Origin: Alistipes sp.
GTDB lineage: Bacteria > Bacteroidota > Bacteroidia > Bacteroidales > Rikenellaceae
Direction of reading: 5' to 3'
Assembly (NCBI GenBank): GCA_017630455.1
Contig: JAGBVG010000084.1
Span: 40,836-104,835 of the forward strand
DNA: 64,000 nt
The stretch's first letter is position 1; every line of letters starts with the position of its first letter. Made by a program: the position numbers and the translations under genes. Shown piece after piece: positions 53,442-61,665 of the stretch. Under the pieces are notes generated by a model, which worked only from the letters and a program-made list of their open reading frames with translations, ran no database searches and was not told the origin of the DNA.

Positions 53442-53478
53442 GCCTCGCAGAGGCGACATCATTACTAATTACTAATTA
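53442..53478. repeat. Hairpin plus ATTACTAATTACT tail (copy 2)
   Basis: GCCTC-GCA-GAGGC hairpin (53442-53454) followed by ATTACTAATTACTAATTA (53461-53478). Compare 43207-43238. The hairpin stem differs between the copies, while the tail is kept. Confidence 0.55.
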
Positions 53479-53490
53479 GTCAATTACTAA

Positions 53491-53533
53491 TTAAAACACC
53501 AAACCCCACAAACGAGTGTTGCGGGGTTTGGTG
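53491..53533 (-). terminator. Terminator of the minus-strand BACON lipoprotein gene
   Basis: CACCAAACCCC (53497-53507) with GGGGTTTGGTG (53523-53533), 11 perfect pairs; on the minus strand TTTTAATT follows. 24 bases beyond the stop at 53557. Confidence 0.85.
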
Positions 53534-53556
53534 GTTGCCTCCGTTGGAGGTTGTAT

Positions 53557-55509
53557 TTACTTCTTCAATCGTAGGTCGATGCTTGAGCGGGTGGCACTCT
53601 GTGTAGTAGTGTAGCCCAACTTATCGAGTAACTCCTCAACAGGGAGTGTACCATTGTTGAACGAGAATGAGAATGGCTCAGATACCCACATATCGCTGTA
53701 GTTACCCTTGTAGTCCATAGTCACGGCGCACATAACGTAGAGCTTGTCGTTCTCGCCAACGAACAAGCAGTTGCGAGGCGAGGTGTACTGCACAACATCA
53801 GCCTTGATATAATCCATATCGGCCGTTACAAGCTCCTCAACCGCGTAGGTGTTCATAAACACATAGTCGTTAGGATTCTCGGTCTCGATAGATGCGCACA
53901 TAGCATACCAGCCCATAGACTCGAACATACCATACTGGTAGAACTCATCAGGCAATGCGGTCTCCAAAGCCAAGAGGCTATAAGGACCTGTGATGTTCAC
54001 GCCGATAACCTCGTTCTGGCACTCGCTCTCTGGCTCGGTCTTGAAGTCGTAGCGGAAGAGGTCGGTAGTGACAACGCCACCGTAGTAGCCAAATGCCAAA
54101 GCGGTATACTCGGTATCAGGCTCAAGACCTACGAGTGTAGTCTCGATAGTACCCTTATAGGTGTTGCTTGAGAGGTTGAAGCCGAGCAACCAGTTGATGA
54201 TATCCTCGTTGGTGGTCACTTCTGCTGGGATGCTCTCTGTTGTGAGGAACGTAGCCACATACTGCTCCATCTCGTTGGATGGTGCGATGCAGATGTCGGC
54301 AACACGCACGTAGCAGTTCTCGACGCTGATCTCGATGGTCATATCCGAAGGCTTAACCTCCTCGGTGCGGAAGTGTGCGAAGTATGGCTTTGTGGTCACC
54401 TGTGGCAGACCGTCAACCATCTCGATGCCGTAGAATACCATACAGTAGTTGGTGCTTGCCTCCTTAATCTCAGAGTAGCTGTCAGGACCCTGCAAGCACA
54501 TAAATTCGAGGAGTGTCTCGGCGCTATAACCAGACTGCATATACATCTCTATCAGGTAAATCCAGTTGTTTGCCACCTGCTTGCAGTATTCGTCATCGGG
54601 TGTTGTGCCCTCTGGACGATACATATAATCACCCTCGGCGAAGATCTCGATGTAGTACTTACCATCCCAGTTCACTGGCTCAAACTCGTATGTAGCTTTA
54701 GGACCATCCACGGTGATGGTTACGTCGAACTCGATGTCGGTGAATACGCGTGTAGGAAGGGTAACTATCTGGTATGAAACAGCCGAGGCGAGGGTGTAGT
54801 CCTGACCATCCTCCGTGAACTCGATGGCATAGGCATATACGACATACTCTCTATCGGGCACCATACCTGTCCAGGTGATGTTGGTGTCGCCCTGGAATGC
54901 AAACTGGTTGAGGTACATAAACTGCTCGAGGTTCGAAGCTCCATAATCCTCTGCCCACTTGGTGTAGGTGTTGTAGTCGTCGAGGAAGAGTGATGTCTCA
55001 TTGTCGATGTTTGCAGCGTAGAAGTAGCTCACCTCCGACATATATACTATATAAGGTGTCTCCTGGTTTGATGGGGAGAGCTTTGTGGTGCAGCTTGTAG
55101 ATGTGATGTCGCTGATCTCGATCTCAAATGTCAGAGCGTCGCTCGACTGCTGTGTGATGCGAACGACCTGAGTGCTGTAGTTAGGGTAGCGCACTGCGAG
55201 TGTAGCTTCGCGAGCCTCGCTTGTGAAGTTCTTGTCGCAAGTGAAGTAGAGACGGCTTTCGGCTGTGCGGATGTTTGTAATCCACTCCACATCTGCCTCA
55301 GCAGCGATGTCGATGCCGTTGATGCCATTCTCGATGGTGTAGCCTATGGAGTACTCGCCGCCATTGCCATCAATCTCCAGCGCTGTCTTCTCGAGCGTAA
55401 TGCTGAGTTCGGTTTTTTTCTTCTCCTCCACCTGATTCTCGGTGCAGCCTACGGTGAGGGCTGTTGCCACGAGGGTCATCAGAATGAACAATTTGGTAAA
55501 AATTCTCAT
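53557..55509 (-). CDS. BACON-domain surface lipoprotein
   Basis: 650 residues. Lipoprotein signal MRIFTKLFILMTLVATALTVGC with C22. A BACON-like domain (about 33-120; GGEYSIGYTIENG, then VEWITNIRT and VVRITQQS). It is followed by about three to four FN3-like repeats recognisable by TPYIVYMSEVSYF, MVPDREYVVYAYAIEF and LVGLEPDTEYTALAFGYYGG. No enzyme motif. Homologous in layout to the divergently transcribed protein at 55727 and to the repeats of the 9604 protein. BACON proteins often bind carbohydrate or mucin-type glycans (inference for this one). Confidence 0.82.
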   Translation of the reverse strand: MRIFTKLFILMTLVATALTVGCTENQVEEKKKTELSITLEKTALEIDGNGGEYSIGYTIENGINGIDIAAEADVEWITNIRTAESRLYFTCDKNFTSEAREATLAVRYPNYSTQVVRITQQSSDALTFEIEISDITSTSCTTKLSPSNQETPYIVYMSEVSYFYAANIDNETSLFLDDYNTYTKWAEDYGASNLEQFMYLNQFAFQGDTNITWTGMVPDREYVVYAYAIEFTEDGQDYTLASAVSYQIVTLPTRVFTDIEFDVTITVDGPKATYEFEPVNWDGKYYIEIFAEGDYMYRPEGTTPDDEYCKQVANNWIYLIEMYMQSGYSAETLLEFMCLQGPDSYSEIKEASTNYCMVFYGIEMVDGLPQVTTKPYFAHFRTEEVKPSDMTIEISVENCYVRVADICIAPSNEMEQYVATFLTTESIPAEVTTNEDIINWLLGFNLSSNTYKGTIETTLVGLEPDTEYTALAFGYYGGVVTTDLFRYDFKTEPESECQNEVIGVNITGPYSLLALETALPDEFYQYGMFESMGWYAMCASIETENPNDYVFMNTYAVEELVTADMDYIKADVVQYTSPRNCLFVGENDKLYVMCAVTMDYKGNYSDMWVSEPFSFSFNNGTLPVEELLDKLGYTTTQSATRSSIDLRLKK

Positions 55510-55543
55510 AAGTATAAAGTTTAAAGTTATTTCTTAATATGCA

Positions 55544-55571
55544 AATATATGATTTTTATTGTCAATCACAA
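55544..55571 (-). promoter_or_regulatory. Promoter of the minus BACON gene: TTTTG-N16-TATATTTG
   Basis: On the minus strand the -7 box TATATTTG is at 55551-55544, with a TTTG-like element at 55571-55568. 34 bases before the ATG at 55509. Confidence 0.65.
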
Positions 55572-55632
55572 AATAAAGACCTATTTCGGTGTAAAAAAGT
55601 AATTGGATGTGCGCATATTTGCAAATTATTCG

Positions 55633-55640
55633 TATATTTG
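55633..55640 (+). promoter_or_regulatory. -7 box TATATTTG of the plus BACON gene
   Basis: TATATTTG is a perfect box, 86 bases before the ATG at 55727. The two BACON genes share an AT-rich 217-base region with outward promoters. Confidence 0.6.
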
Positions 55641-55726
55641 TCACTTGAAGGAGTATTTTTTATTAAATAATTTTAATAACGGAGAACATTAATATTTTTA
55701 TAATAACCTTAAATTTAAATTATTCT

Positions 55727-57790
55727 ATGAGAACAATCAAGAATTTGTTGTGGGCAATGTTGCCTATCTTCGCCTTGACATTCGCAGTGGGTTGCGAGAA
55801 GGGTCCAGAGAATGAGCCAGAGCCAGGCCCAGGCCCACAGATTGTGAAGGATGCTACCATCAAACTCAACTCAAACAAGGTTGAGGCTTCGTTGGCTGGT
55901 GGCGAATACACAATGATCTACGAAATCGAGAACGCTCACGCTGGTGAGAAGATCACAGCTGAGGCTGCTGAGGCTTGGGTAAACAACTTCAACACAAGCA
56001 TCTCTGGTATCCTCTCTTTCTCTGTTGATGCTAACAACACTGACAAGGCTCGTGAGTGCTTGGTAACTGTTAAGTACCGCTACGCTGAGGATGCTATCTT
56101 CGTTGTTAAGCAGGGTGCTAAGGAGACTGCAGGTTTCACATTGGAGAACGTAACTTCTGACTACTTCTCTTACACTGTTGATGTTATCCCAGAGAACAAG
56201 ACTGCTCCATACATCGTGATGTCAGCAGATCCAAAGTACATCGCTGCTTCAGGCTTCGAGACTGGCGAGGATTTCTACGAGGATGATGTTGCTTACTTTG
56301 GCTGGCTTGGTCAGTTCTATGGTATGTCAGCAGTTCAGATTATGCAGGAGCGTGCAAAGGTTGGTGATCAGCGTGGTATCAATCCAGGTAAGGGTGCTGC
56401 AGGTATCCCTTACACATTCTACTGCTACTACTTTGACTATGACTCAGGTGCTCTTCTTTCAGATGTAGCTTTCTTCGAGGTGAAGACTAAGTCTCCAGAG
56501 AAGATTGCTGCAGACTTCGACGTTCAGTACTCTGTTGATGGTTGCGTAGTTCACGCTAACGTAACTCCTAAGGATGGCTTTAACGGTGCATACTACTTCG
56601 ATGTTCTTAACGGCCTTATGGTTGATGACTATCTCGAGACATTCGACTTCCTTGAGAATGAGGGTGACGTAGCTGAGTTCTACTGGTCATTTGCTGTACA
56701 GGATATGATGATCAACGAGGGTATGAGTGGTCAGACAATTCGCGACTATTACAACTGCCAGGGCACATATGAGGATGGTACTCCACGTAGCGAGTTCGAC
56801 TTCGAGCTTTTGGCAAACCACACTTACTACCTCTTCGCATTCGCAATGGAGGAGAATGGTCTTTGCTGCTCAGAGCCTAAGATTGTTAAGATTGAGACTG
56901 AGAGCGTGCCTATGTCAGACAACGTGATCACTCCATCAGTATCTAAGATTACTGCTGAGACTGTTGATATCAGCTTCACTACAACTAACGATGACTACTA
57001 CATCGCAGGTTGGGAGAAGGCTTCAGACTGGGCAACATACGGTAACACAGATGCTGAGCGTCAGCAGTACTTGCTCGCTAACCTCTCTTACGAGTACATC
57101 TCTGGTGACTACTCTCAGACAGTTCTCGGTCTTGAGCAGGGTGTTGAGTACGTTCTCTACGCATTCGGTTCACGTGGTGGTGTAGCAACAACTTCACAGA
57201 TCTGGACTTGCAACTTCACAACTAAGTCAGGTGTAGGTGCTGCAACTATCGAGTTCGTTGACAACGGCTACTATGCTGCAGAGGATCTTGCACAGCTTCC
57301 AGGTTGGGAGTTCTTCGCTGGTGACTACTACTCAGGCACATTCATCTTGCCTGTCGAGTACCGCATCGAGGGTGAGTGGTCAGCATTCTTCGGCAGTGTT
57401 TACAACTGGACTGGCCGTTACGACCTCTACAATGACGAGCAGTACAAGGATGGTCTTGTATGGTCAATCGACCAGTATGGTTCAATGACCCTTGATAAGA
57501 CTTATACAATCCTTCAGAACGATAGCTTCTACATCGTTGCAGCTATGGTAATCGATACAGATGGTGTATATAGCTCTATCGCTAAGCACGAGGTTCGCAC
57601 ATCTTACGATGGCGCTCGCACAAATGCAGATGACTTCGCCAAGTGGTGGAATGGCGACAATGGTGGCGCAGAGCTCTCAAGCGTTGTTGTAGAGCAGGAG
57701 GCTAAGGAGCTTTTCCGCACTAAGGCTAACCACTCAAACAAGCTCTCAGTAGCTGGTTTCGAGGCTAAGGGTAGCCGTATGGAGTTCTAA
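55727..57790 (+). CDS. BACON-domain surface lipoprotein, highly biased codon use
   Basis: 687 residues. Signal MRTIKNLLWAMLPIFALTFAVGC with C23, a Pro/Glu/Gly spacer (PENEPEPGPGPQ), a BACON-like domain (about 43-132; GGEYTMIYEIENAHAGE, then AWVNNFNTS), and FN3-like repeats (TAPYIVMSADPKYIAAS; VLGLEQGVEYVLYAFGSRGG). Same layout as the divergent 53557 gene, but the codons here are much more biased (GCT, TCT, GTT, CGT), suggesting that this copy is the strongly expressed one. Function unknown; probably surface-exposed binding. Confidence 0.83.
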   Translation: MRTIKNLLWAMLPIFALTFAVGCEKGPENEPEPGPGPQIVKDATIKLNSNKVEASLAGGEYTMIYEIENAHAGEKITAEAAEAWVNNFNTSISGILSFSVDANNTDKARECLVTVKYRYAEDAIFVVKQGAKETAGFTLENVTSDYFSYTVDVIPENKTAPYIVMSADPKYIAASGFETGEDFYEDDVAYFGWLGQFYGMSAVQIMQERAKVGDQRGINPGKGAAGIPYTFYCYYFDYDSGALLSDVAFFEVKTKSPEKIAADFDVQYSVDGCVVHANVTPKDGFNGAYYFDVLNGLMVDDYLETFDFLENEGDVAEFYWSFAVQDMMINEGMSGQTIRDYYNCQGTYEDGTPRSEFDFELLANHTYYLFAFAMEENGLCCSEPKIVKIETESVPMSDNVITPSVSKITAETVDISFTTTNDDYYIAGWEKASDWATYGNTDAERQQYLLANLSYEYISGDYSQTVLGLEQGVEYVLYAFGSRGGVATTSQIWTCNFTTKSGVGAATIEFVDNGYYAAEDLAQLPGWEFFAGDYYSGTFILPVEYRIEGEWSAFFGSVYNWTGRYDLYNDEQYKDGLVWSIDQYGSMTLDKTYTILQNDSFYIVAAMVIDTDGVYSSIAKHEVRTSYDGARTNADDFAKWWNGDNGGAELSSVVVEQEAKELFRTKANHSNKLSVAGFEAKGSRMEF

Positions 57791-57827
57791 TCCTTAACGG
57801 ATTTCGGCGACACTTGTCGCTAACAAT

Positions 57828-57864
57828 AGTCCCGATTGTGGTTTCACAGTCGGGACTTTCTTTG
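57828..57864 (+). terminator. Terminator after the plus BACON gene
   Basis: AGTCCCGA with TCGGGACT, extended inside by TTGTG/CACAG, then TTCTTTG. Confidence 0.8.
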
Positions 57865-57887
57865 TTGTGGCGAGGTAGGGTAGGAGC

Positions 57888-57924
57888 AAAAAAAAATAGG
57901 GCGGCTGATTAGCCACCCTATTTT
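57888..57924 (-). terminator. aspS terminator (may work both ways)
   Basis: TAGGGCGGCT/AGCCACCCTA (one mismatch) with a 4-base loop. On the minus strand nine T follow; on the plus strand four T follow. Confidence 0.88.
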
Positions 57925-57943
57925 GGTATAATCGTTTGATGTG

Positions 57944-59707
57944 TTACTCCTTCTTTGGCTCCACGAGCGAGAGGAATAACTCATCGAGCTGTGCCTGTGC
58001 AACAGGTGATGGACCATCGAGCATAACGTCACGGCCGGCGTTGTTCTTAGGGAAGGCGATGTAGTCGCGGATAGACTCCGAGCCACCAAACAACGAGCAC
58101 AAGCGGTCGAAACCGAATGCCAAACCACCGTGTGGAGGTGCACCATACTTAAACGCATTCATCAAGAAGCCAAACTGCTCCTCTGCAGCCTCTGGAGTGA
58201 AACCGAGGGCGTTGAAGACCTTGGCCTGGAGCTCGGCGTCGTGGATACGGATAGAACCACCACCGATCTCCGTACCGTTACATACGAAGTCGTAGGCGTT
58301 AGCACGCATCTTGCCCAACTCGCCAGAGTCGAAATACTGTGCATCCTCAGGCTTTGGAGAGGTGAATGGGTGGTGCATAGCGTAGAAGCGCTGTGTCTCC
58401 TCGTCCCACTCGAACATTGGGAAGTCGACAACCCAGAGTGGCGCGAACTTCTTAGGATCGCGGAGTCCCAGGCGCTCAGCAACCTCCAAACGCAAGGTGC
58501 AGAGCTGGGTCAATGTCTTGAACTTATCGCCGCAAAGGATGAATATCATAGAGCCGTTCTTGGCACCCGTGCGCTCGGCGATAGCCTTCAAATCATCAGC
58601 CGAGAAGAACTTGTCGATAGATGACTTGATGCCGCCATTCTCATCCACGCGAATCCACACAAGACCCTTAGCGCCTACCTGTGGACGCTTCACAAACTCT
58701 GTAAGCTCGTCAATCTGCTTGCGGGTGTAGGATGCGCAACCCTCCGCTGCGAAGCCTACAACGTACGCTGCTGAGTCGAAGACTACGAAGTCGTGGCCGT
58801 GGGCGAGGTCGGTGATATCCGCGAACTCCATACCGAAGCGCAAGTCTGGCTTATCCGAACCATACTTCTCCATAGCCTCAATCCAAGGCATACGGCGGAA
58901 TGGCTCCGCGAACTCGATGTCCATAACCTCCTTGAACATATAACGTGCCCAGCGCTCGAAGATCTCGAGTACATCCTCCTGCTCCACGAACGACATCTCG
59001 CAGTCGATCTGTGTGAACTCTGGCTGACGGTCAGCACGCAAATCCTCATCGCGGAAGCAGCGAACGATCTGGAAATAACGATCGTAGCCCGCAACCATAA
59101 GGAGCTGCTTCAGGGTCTGTGGCGATTGTGGAAGGGCGTAGAACTGGTTAGGGTTCATACGTGATGGCACGATAAAGTCGCGCGCACCCTCTGGAGTAGA
59201 CTTGATGAGGTATGGGGTCTCAATCTCGAGGAAGCCCTCCTTGTCGAGGAACTGGCGAACGGCCTGCGCCATACGGTGGCGGAGAATCATAGCGCGCTGA
59301 AGTGGTGGACGACGAAGGTCGAGGTAACGATACTTCATACGAAGGTCATCACCACCATCCGACTCCTCCTCAATAGTAAATGGAGGTGTCACGGCACGGT
59401 TGAGAATCTTAAGCTCGGTAGCTGAAATCTCGATGTCGCCAGTGGCGATTTTTGAGTTCTTCGATGAGCGCTCGATAACCTTACCCTTAACCTGAAGGAC
59501 AAACTCGCGTCCTACCTCCTGAGCGATAGCCTTAACCTCCTCCGAAGAGTGCTCCTCGACGGTGATCTGTGTGATGCCAAAGCGGTCACGAAGATCGATA
59601 AATGCCATAGCACCGAGGTTACGCACCTTCTGTACCCAGCCGGCGAGGGTTACCTCCTGGCCGACGTTCTCTATGCGGAGTTCACCGCAATTGTGTGATC
59701 TGTACAT
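57944..59707 (-). CDS. aspS: Aspartyl-tRNA synthetase
   Basis: 587 residues, class IIb synthetase. N-terminal OB anticodon-binding domain (about 1-105; [23 protein letters not shown]), motif 2 [18 protein letters not shown], a GAD insertion domain, and motif 3 [15 protein letters not shown] near the C-terminus. The length matches the bacterial type (about 590). It may be discriminating or non-discriminating; not decidable here. Own promoter overlapping that of tadA. Confidence 0.97.
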   Translation of the reverse strand: MYRSHNCGELRIENVGQEVTLAGWVQKVRNLGAMAFIDLRDRFGITQITVEEHSSEEVKAIAQEVGREFVLQVKGKVIERSSKNSKIATGDIEISATELKILNRAVTPPFTIEEESDGGDDLRMKYRYLDLRRPPLQRAMILRHRMAQAVRQFLDKEGFLEIETPYLIKSTPEGARDFIVPSRMNPNQFYALPQSPQTLKQLLMVAGYDRYFQIVRCFRDEDLRADRQPEFTQIDCEMSFVEQEDVLEIFERWARYMFKEVMDIEFAEPFRRMPWIEAMEKYGSDKPDLRFGMEFADITDLAHGHDFVVFDSAAYVVGFAAEGCASYTRKQIDELTEFVKRPQVGAKGLVWIRVDENGGIKSSIDKFFSADDLKAIAERTGAKNGSMIFILCGDKFKTLTQLCTLRLEVAERLGLRDPKKFAPLWVVDFPMFEWDEETQRFYAMHHPFTSPKPEDAQYFDSGELGKMRANAYDFVCNGTEIGGGSIRIHDAELQAKVFNALGFTPEAAEEQFGFLMNAFKYGAPPHGGLAFGFDRLCSLFGGSESIRDYIAFPKNNAGRDVMLDGPSPVAQAQLDELFLSLVEPKKE

Positions 59708-59740
59708 TAGTAGTATATTTTTAGTTTCTATGTTTTTTGT

Positions 59741-59748
59741 TATCTTTG
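59741..59748 (+). promoter_or_regulatory. -7 box TATCTTTG of tadA
   Basis: A perfect TAnnTTTG box 42 bases before the ATG at 59791. The initiation point expected for it lies within the aspS box. Confidence 0.55.
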
Positions 59749-59755
59749 CAACTCA

Positions 59756-59763
59756 CAAAGGTA
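59756..59763 (-). promoter_or_regulatory. -7 box TACCTTTG of aspS
   Basis: TACCTTTG on the minus strand, 48 bases before the aspS ATG at 59707. It is only 7 bases from the tadA box and points the other way, so the two start sites overlap. Confidence 0.5.
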
Positions 59764-59790
59764 GTAATTTTTCAATATATATATAAATAT

Positions 59791-60252
59791 ATGAGTAAAA
59801 AAAATAGCATTGAGGTGCGAAATGATGAAAAATTTATGCGTATGGCAATAGCCGAGGCTGAGCGTGCGTTAAGTAGGGGAGAGGTACCTATTGGTGCGGT
59901 GGTGGTCGTGGACGGCAGAATTATAGGTCGTGGACATAACCTCGTGGAGACGCTTGTGGATGCCACGGCTCACGCCGAGATGCAGGCCATAACCGCTGCT
60001 GCTCAGACACTTGGCGGTAAGTATTTGAATCAGTGTACGCTCTACGTGACCGTCGAGCCGTGTGCTATGTGTGCGGGTGCTATAGCGTGGAGCCAGGTGC
60101 GTAGGGTGGTCTATGGCGCGAGCGACGACAAGCGTGGCTACACGACATTCTCGGAGCGTATTATGCACCCTAAAACCGAGGTGGTGCGTGGCGTGCTCGG
60201 GGAGGAGTGCGAGGCTCTTATGACACAATTTTTCGCCACGCTGCGCAAATAA
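59791..60252 (+). CDS. tadA: tRNA-specific adenosine deaminase (TadA-like)
   Basis: 153 residues from ATG 59791 (MSKKNSIEVRNDEKFMRMAI); an in-frame ATG at 59737 would precede the -7 box. Zinc deaminase motifs TAHAEMQAI and EPCAMCAGAIAWSQV, with VYGASDDKRGY as in TadA. It converts A34 to inosine in tRNA-Arg(ACG) (known for the family). A guanine or cytosine deaminase is the main alternative, but motifs and length fit TadA. Confidence 0.88.
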   Translation: MSKKNSIEVRNDEKFMRMAIAEAERALSRGEVPIGAVVVVDGRIIGRGHNLVETLVDATAHAEMQAITAAAQTLGGKYLNQCTLYVTVEPCAMCAGAIAWSQVRRVVYGASDDKRGYTTFSERIMHPKTEVVRGVLGEECEALMTQFFATLRK

Positions 60253-60264
60253 GTAGCTCTAAAT

Positions 60265-60295
60265 TTTGCGATTACGTAACAAAATAGTAACTTTG
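60265..60295 (+). promoter_or_regulatory. Promoter of the TPR protein gene: TTTG-N19-TAACTTTG
   Basis: TTTG at 60265-60268 and TAACTTTG at 60288-60295, 51 bases before the ATG at 60347. Confidence 0.75.
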
Positions 60296-60346
60296 CGGAT
60301 GCTTTTTTGTTTTTGAGATAACAAATAAACATTATACTAACTATCT

Positions 60347-61297
60347 ATGAAAAAACTTATTATGACCGTTGTGGCCCTTATGGGTGCTACAACACTCTTC
60401 GCCCAGACAGACATCGTGGCGCTTTTCCAGCAGGGTCTTGCTAACGCTAAGGCTAAGAACTACACCGAGGCTATCGCTCAGTTCCAGGAGGTTGTTGATG
60501 CAAGCTGGGATATCGAGGAGCCAGATGCTAACCAGCAGACTGCTATCGAGAACTCTAAGAAGTTTATCGTGACTTGCTACTCTAATATGGGTAAGGCTGC
60601 TGCTGCTGCAAAGGACTTTGAGACAGCTATCCAGAACTTTACTTTGGCTGCTGAGGCTGCTGAGATTTATGACCGTGGTAGCGATGCAAACAAGAACCGT
60701 ACTCTTATCGGTCAGGTGTATGAGGTGATGGGTGCTGATGCCTTTAACTCAGAGGATTATGCTACTGCAATCGCTGTATTCTCAAAGGGTTACGAGGCTG
60801 ACCCACGTAACACATCTATGGCTTTGAATCTCGCAGAGAGCTACTTCAAGAGCGATATGTACAAGGAGGGTATGAGCATCTGCACAAAGATCTCGCAGCT
60901 CAATCCAGGTAAGTATGCTGATGCTATCGCAAAGGCTCAGGAGAAGATGGATATGTATACCAACAACGAGGTTGCGAAGCTCCAGATGGCTAACGACTAC
61001 GACGGCATCATCGCTATGGCAGAGCAGCTCGATGACGCAGCTATCGCAGCAAAGATCACTATGCAGGCATACTTCGGTAAGAAGGACTTTAACAAGATGA
61101 TCGAGATCTCTGAGGCTGCAATCGCAGCACAGACAACTGACGAGGGTCGCAGCGATATCTACTACCTCCTCGGCGTGGCATACAACGAGAAGGAGATGTT
61201 CGACCAGGCTGTTGCTGCTATGCAGAATGTAACTGCTGGTAACAATGTTGCTAACGCTCAGGCTGTTATCGCAGCGCTTACTCAGCCAGCACAGTAG
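60347..61297 (+). CDS. Exported TPR-repeat protein
   Basis: 316 residues. Signal peptide MKKLIMTVVALMGATTLFAQ. The mature part is helical with TPR-like units: about 24-55 (ALFQQGLANAKAKNYTEAIA), 84-115 (NMGKAAAAAKDFETAIQNF), 120-190 (DAFNSEDYATAIAVFSKGYE) and a last one near 270-300 (YNEKEMFDQAVAAM). It may be a periplasmic scaffold. Strong codon bias indicates high expression. No partner gene is evident. Element E7 and a terminator follow. Confidence 0.82.
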   Translation: MKKLIMTVVALMGATTLFAQTDIVALFQQGLANAKAKNYTEAIAQFQEVVDASWDIEEPDANQQTAIENSKKFIVTCYSNMGKAAAAAKDFETAIQNFTLAAEAAEIYDRGSDANKNRTLIGQVYEVMGADAFNSEDYATAIAVFSKGYEADPRNTSMALNLAESYFKSDMYKEGMSICTKISQLNPGKYADAIAKAQEKMDMYTNNEVAKLQMANDYDGIIAMAEQLDDAAIAAKITMQAYFGKKDFNKMIEISEAAIAAQTTDEGRSDIYYLLGVAYNEKEMFDQAVAAMQNVTAGNNVANAQAVIAALTQPAQ

Positions 61298-61307
61298 GTT
61301 GTTTCTT

Positions 61308-61413
61308 TGTTGATATAACAGCGCATCTACTTCCGCTAACAAAATATTTTGCCAATGGGCGAGGCGTGATTTTGGACCATCGTGCACCTAAAATCAGCTC
61401 TTGTTATACGACT
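61308..61413 (-). repeat. Degenerate palindromic element E7
   Basis: Begins about 11 bases after the TPR stop. Left TGATATAACAGCGCATCT, right AATCAGCTCTTGTTATAC. The ATAACA/TGTTAT outer pair is kept, and the minus strand has tandem G.A in TGAT/AGAT as in box 2 of the others. Box 1 and the GTAC tip are not recognisable. Membership is weaker than for E1-E6. Confidence 0.5.
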
Positions 61414-61424
61414 TATGATAGAAG

Positions 61425-61458
61425 AAGGGTGTCCAATCGGATGCCCTTTTTTGTTTTT
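61425..61458 (+). terminator. Terminator after the TPR gene
   Basis: GGGTGTCC/GGATGCCC with wobble pairs and a 4-base loop, followed by TTTTTTGTTTTT. Confidence 0.75.
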
Positions 61459-61503
61459 TATGCACCGTAGCTCTCGTTAGTCGAAAAATAAATATGCGGA
61501 AAA

Positions 61504-61535
61504 TTTGCTTTTCGTGGGAGTTTTTCTTAACTTTG
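61504..61535 (+). promoter_or_regulatory. Promoter of mutA-mutB: TTTG-N20-TAACTTTG
   Basis: TTTG at 61504-61507 and TAACTTTG at 61528-61535. The leader to the ATG at 61666 is about 124 bases and includes a 9-base direct repeat GCGTGCGTG (61561-61569 and 61572-61580). No cobalamin riboswitch is recognised in it. Confidence 0.75.
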
Positions 61536-61665
61536 TTGTGTTTTAGGTATATATGTGCTCGCGTGCGTGTGGCGTGCGTGAGTGCTTATGCGTAAAATAT
61601 AATGTGCAGAATAATACAAGATATTAAATATCACACACTTAAAAACAATTAAATCTAAAACAACT

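Noticed and set aside
53031-53480. A CRISPR array in the repeat-rich gap
   Set aside because: There are no regularly spaced identical repeats with unique spacers, and no cas genes; the repeats are palindromes and short degenerate units.
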